In this document: positions 61,077-64,000 of the stretch, in pieces
Position numbering within the stretch: position 1 is the first letter of the stretch
Layout of the letters: each line of letters starts with the position of its first letter
From: Astropecten irregularis
Taxonomy: Eukaryota; Echinodermata; Asteroidea; Paxillosida; Astropectinidae
DNA length: 64,000 nucleotides
Assembly (NCBI GenBank): GCA_963971285.1
Contig: OZ020246.1
Coordinates: 21,373,217-21,437,216 of the forward strand
Direction: 5' to 3'
Notes under the pieces: generated by a model
What the model was told of the DNA's origin: nothing
Seen by the model: the letters and a program-made list of their open reading frames with translations, nothing else
The model's database searches: none
Made by a program: the position numbers and the translations under genes

Positions 61077-62175
61077 ATGGAAGGGGACACAAGGGTTAAA
61101 ACCTTTGCTCTGCAGAAACATTTGGCAGTGATATTTGTCTGTTGTTGTGTTGTTGTTCATGTTCTGAGTGGCCACACGGAGGCAGTCAAGAGCACAAAAG
61201 GCCACCCGGTCATTTTGGGTGAGTAGCCTATTCGAAAAACAAATTTGCAATTGCTATTGACATGATTGAGTATTGTTGTTAATGTTAATGTTAGCCTAAC
61301 GTTACACATTAACTTTTTACAGATTGTTTCAAACTTTCAAGCCTAGGCCTTCTTATTTTTCCGGATGGACTAAAGAGGGCTCTGCGCGCTCGAGCTATTT
61401 ATAGAATACGCCCTTCATTATCGATAGCTATACTTATGTTAGGCCTACCCGGATGTTCGGACAAGTATCACAACGTTTATGTGTAAGTTAATGGGCAAAT
61501 GGGGCAACGTGCGACTTGTTTGTCCGAAGTTCTGAATGTGACGTCACGAGCGTGGAGCGTGTGCACAGTGAAGGTGAGATGTCCTTGGTTGGACAGTTTG
61601 TGCTGGAATAGTTGTGATGATCGTAACCCTTGGCCTTGGTCTGAAATGGGGATTGGGACCTAAGTAAGGGTTACGAAGGGTTGACCTGAGAACATCTGAA
61701 GCAATTGTTCAAGAATCGGACGGCGCGACCAAGGAGGTAGGAAACACCCGACATTAATGCAGTGTGCCAGTTTCCCTGCCCGTATTTTGTCTGGGAACAA
61801 AAGAATTTACGTTGGCCGCACTCTATATTGCAGGGTGTACATCCCCTAATCATGGGACGTACACGTACACCCTGCAATTAAAGAGTGCAGCTGAGCATAA
61901 ATTCTTTTGTTGTCAGACAAAAGGCAGACGGGGACACTGCAGTAATGGCGGACAGTGTATCGGGTCGTCAGATCGGTCTATTCACCATTAATTATGCTTG
62001 AATGTTTTATGATCTTCACAGTACCTGGTGATGGAGGAACGCAGCTATGGGCCAGCATTGATAAGCCGTCCACTGTCCACTATTACTGCCGACAAAAGGA
62101 CGAACTGTTTAACTTGTGGCTTAATGTTGAGGAGCTCGTCCCGTATGTCATAGACTGTTTTGTAGACAATGCCAG
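61077..62175 (+). CDS. PLA2G15: Lysosomal phospholipase A2 group XV (LCAT-like), first two exons
   Basis: Lysosomal phospholipase A/transacylase of the LCAT family. Exon 1 (61077-61218) encodes MEGDTRVKTFALQKHLAVIF followed by a hydrophobic signal-peptide core (VCCCVVVHVLSG) and KGHPVILG. Exon 2 (62022-62175) encodes VPGDGGTQLWASIDKPSTVH, YYC, LWLNVEELVPYVIDCFVDNAR. This matches vertebrate VPGDLGNQLEAKLDKPTVVHYLC and IWLNLELLLPVIIDCWIDNIR, the oxyanion-hole and lid-proximal N-terminal region. Phases 1 and 2 agree; the donor is CAG|GTAAGA. The catalytic Ser/Asp/His exons are expected to the right of the window. The signal sequence supports lysosomal or secretory targeting. Confidence 0.92.
61752..61947. 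mobile_element. 196-bp palindromic MITE in PLA2G15 intron 1
   Basis: Left CATTAATGCAGTGTG and right CACTGCAGTAATG begin arms of about 90 bp, pairing through AACAAAAGAATTTA, GCACTCT and GCAGGGTGTAC. It ends 74 bp before exon 2. Confidence 0.8.
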
Positions 62176-62329
62176 GTAAGAGCTCTGGTTTTCTTTTATT
62201 GATGCTTTAAGTGTTTGGTAAACCATAATAAAGTTTCATGCTTATCAGCCTATAGATGTTTATAACCTTTGTGAAATCAACCATCCCCTTGTGCTGTGTT
62301 ATATTGAGAAAGATTTGATTTGATTTGCA

Positions 62330-62470
62330 TGGTGACAATTGGTATGTGGATCGTTTTGCGAAAACACCATTTAAGAATCGTTCGTGCTTCTATTTCATTC
62401 GCACTTCTCGTAAGGTCTCAACATTTCGACTAGCCTGCTCTAGTCCTCATCAGCAGACCTGTGTTATATT
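62330..62470 (-). repeat. Penelope/retrozyme-like terminus with degraded hammerhead fold
   Basis: The minus strand from about 62461 reads AGGTCT, G, CTGATGAG, GACTAG-AGCAGG-CTAGTC, GAAA, TGTTG, AGACCT. Stem I (AGGTCT/AGACCT) and stem II (GACTAG/CTAGTC) pair perfectly around the hammerhead core residues. One extra G before stem II and G at the cleavage position argue against activity. The adjoining CGGTTTGCGGAAACACCATG-type repeat is shared with 1370 and 46430. Confidence 0.55.
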
Positions 62471-64000
62471 GTCGCTGGCACATTTACCATGAAACTTGCT
62501 TAACTTGGTCACTAAATAGTTATTATCTAAAATAGTAGTGTTATTTATTAACTTATTTATGCCCATTGCTTAGAGAGGGACTGACCTCTGAACAGGCAAA
62601 GACCATAATTTACAATAAATTGGGGCACTGCCAACATGGGGTTGGGCAGCTCAATAGCGCTCTGCACTAGCGCTAAAAATAGCACCGGATCTCGGACAAA
62701 CATTGCAACCATGCAAATGTGCGTGCGTGTGTGCGTGCATGCACACTATGCATGTGAGACAATGTTTGTCTGACATCCGGGGATTTTGTGACGTCATTAG
62801 TGCGGAGCGCTATTACTGTAGCAGAGCACCGGTACTGTATTCCAGAGGTTACAGGTTTGAATCCCACTCTGGTCAATATGTCTTTGTTGACTTTTCTTAC
62901 ATCATCCCTGTCAGTTTTCTTTATGAAATTATGATTTGATAATTTTACCTATTTTGTACTGTGACCCTCCCTTAAAAAGCCAGTGCAACAGTGCTGTCAA
63001 ATTTACTTGTAAATATCATGGTATTAGGAAAGCAAACAATTACAAGTATTGCCGATGATCATATATATGATGCGATAATATTATATGGGCCTTGACGGCG
63101 AATTTGTCCTTTACACATTGATAACAGGTGTAAGGTCATGCATGATAAATCAATTATTAAACTAATATTGGCATATCTCTCAATGCCAAAACTGTGTTGT
63201 ATCAGAATCAAAGATAATGTAGTAACAACAAACAACCTTAAATAACAGCCCCAAAGCCCTCAAACTCCAACAGGTAGTTCTGTTGAGTTTCGGCTGGTTT
63301 GGTACCAAACAGTAAGGAACTGTTGTTGGGTTTTGTTTAATTCAAATACTGTCAGTGTCTGGTTTAGGGAAGTATTGGCATGAGACCTGTGAAAACAAGT
63401 GTTGGAGTTTGAGGCAGTGTACTGGCATTCATTTTGTGGGTAAGGTTGCCCAGGGCATATCAGTTGCTGGTGGAAGCTGGTGCACTTGTGTGTTCAAAGG
63501 CACTGTGGCATTCTGTTGGGTTTGGGACAGGTGGTCTTCTATCCTGACAGGTCACAAATCAAGGCATAGACACATCCATACCAAGTGAATCAAACTCCAA
63601 CAGCTGTATGTGGCCTGTTCAAGTTTGTGAGGTTCAGTATCAATCACTATCAAACCTGTGACCAATGGTTGAAAAATGTTGAATTCAGTGTGCTTCCTAG
63701 TATACCAGTACAGTATTTATACCAGTACAGTATACAAGGGCCTAGGGAGTTAGGGATTTGGGGTGACAAATGAATTAAACTGATTGAGGAATGAATCCCC
63801 AACTCAAACTCCCTTTCAGTTGCTTGGCTAGGCAAATGTGGTGCATAAAATTGGCTTGCATTTAGTGCTGTGCTTTTTATTCGGATATAGAGTAACCCAC
63901 ACGGATTAAACGTTTCCGTTTACTAATTTGCCAAAAGGATTAACCGAAACCAACACCAAAAAAATATGGACTCACCGTGGCTCACGATTGGCTCACGCAA
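62471..64000. other. PLA2G15 intron 2 (partial), repeats only
   Basis: No further PLA2G15 exon is recognisable. It contains a GTGCGTGCGTGTGTGCGTGC microsatellite near 62719 and a SINE B-box fragment (GGTTTGAATCCCACTCTGG) at about 62852-62870. Confidence 0.6.

Noticed and set aside
1-64000. Search for LTR, capsid- or envelope-bearing elements
   Set aside because: No LTR pair, integrase, protease, capsid or envelope-like reading frame was recognised anywhere in the window.

Overview
The window is animal nuclear DNA: AT-rich, intron-rich and full of short transposon relics, with GT-AG exons whose reading frames join across introns. The gene set (SLC7 transporter, FBXL18, LENG1, two TPPP/p25 genes, CYC1, PLA2G15) and the repeats (tRNA-derived SINEs, many MITEs, frequent taggcctac) suggest a marine invertebrate deuterostome. 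An echinoderm, possibly a sea star, is my best guess. This rests on general impression, and no single marker settles it.

Layout. 2219-2783 (-): first coding exon of an SLC7 amino-acid transporter that runs off the left edge. 2784-11955: no gene, but a MITE with a 9-bp target duplication, a 2.4-kb foldback element inserted in a SINE-related repeat, and other repeats. 11956-19685 (+): FBXL18, about nine exons. 20079-24596 (-): LENG1, five exons, convergent with FBXL18. 24597-30748: intergenic DNA with three adjacent TTA-flanked MITEs and a 43-bp minisatellite. 30749-33249 (+): TPPP copy A. 33250-42170: repeats, an orphan copy of LENG1 exon 1 and AT-rich DNA. 42171-44024 (+): TPPP copy B. 44025-52808: mostly featureless. 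52809-60172 (-): complete cytochrome c1 gene, eight exons. 61077-62175 (+): first two coding exons of PLA2G15, head-to-head with CYC1, running off the right edge.

The main structural event is a direct segmental duplication. About 24.4-33.6 kb (LENG1 promoter and first exon, intergenic DNA, TPPP) is repeated at about 36.2-45.1 kb. It produced two diverged TPPP genes and a stranded LENG1 first exon. The unoccupied copy B shows that the three-MITE cluster in copy A is an insertion.

The genes are housekeeping genes of unrelated pathways: ubiquitin ligase adaptor, splicing-associated protein, microtubule protein, respiratory complex III, lysosomal phospholipase and amino-acid transport. Apart from the head-to-head and convergent pairs I see no functional cluster, and no convincing new biological system. 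The novelty here is structural.
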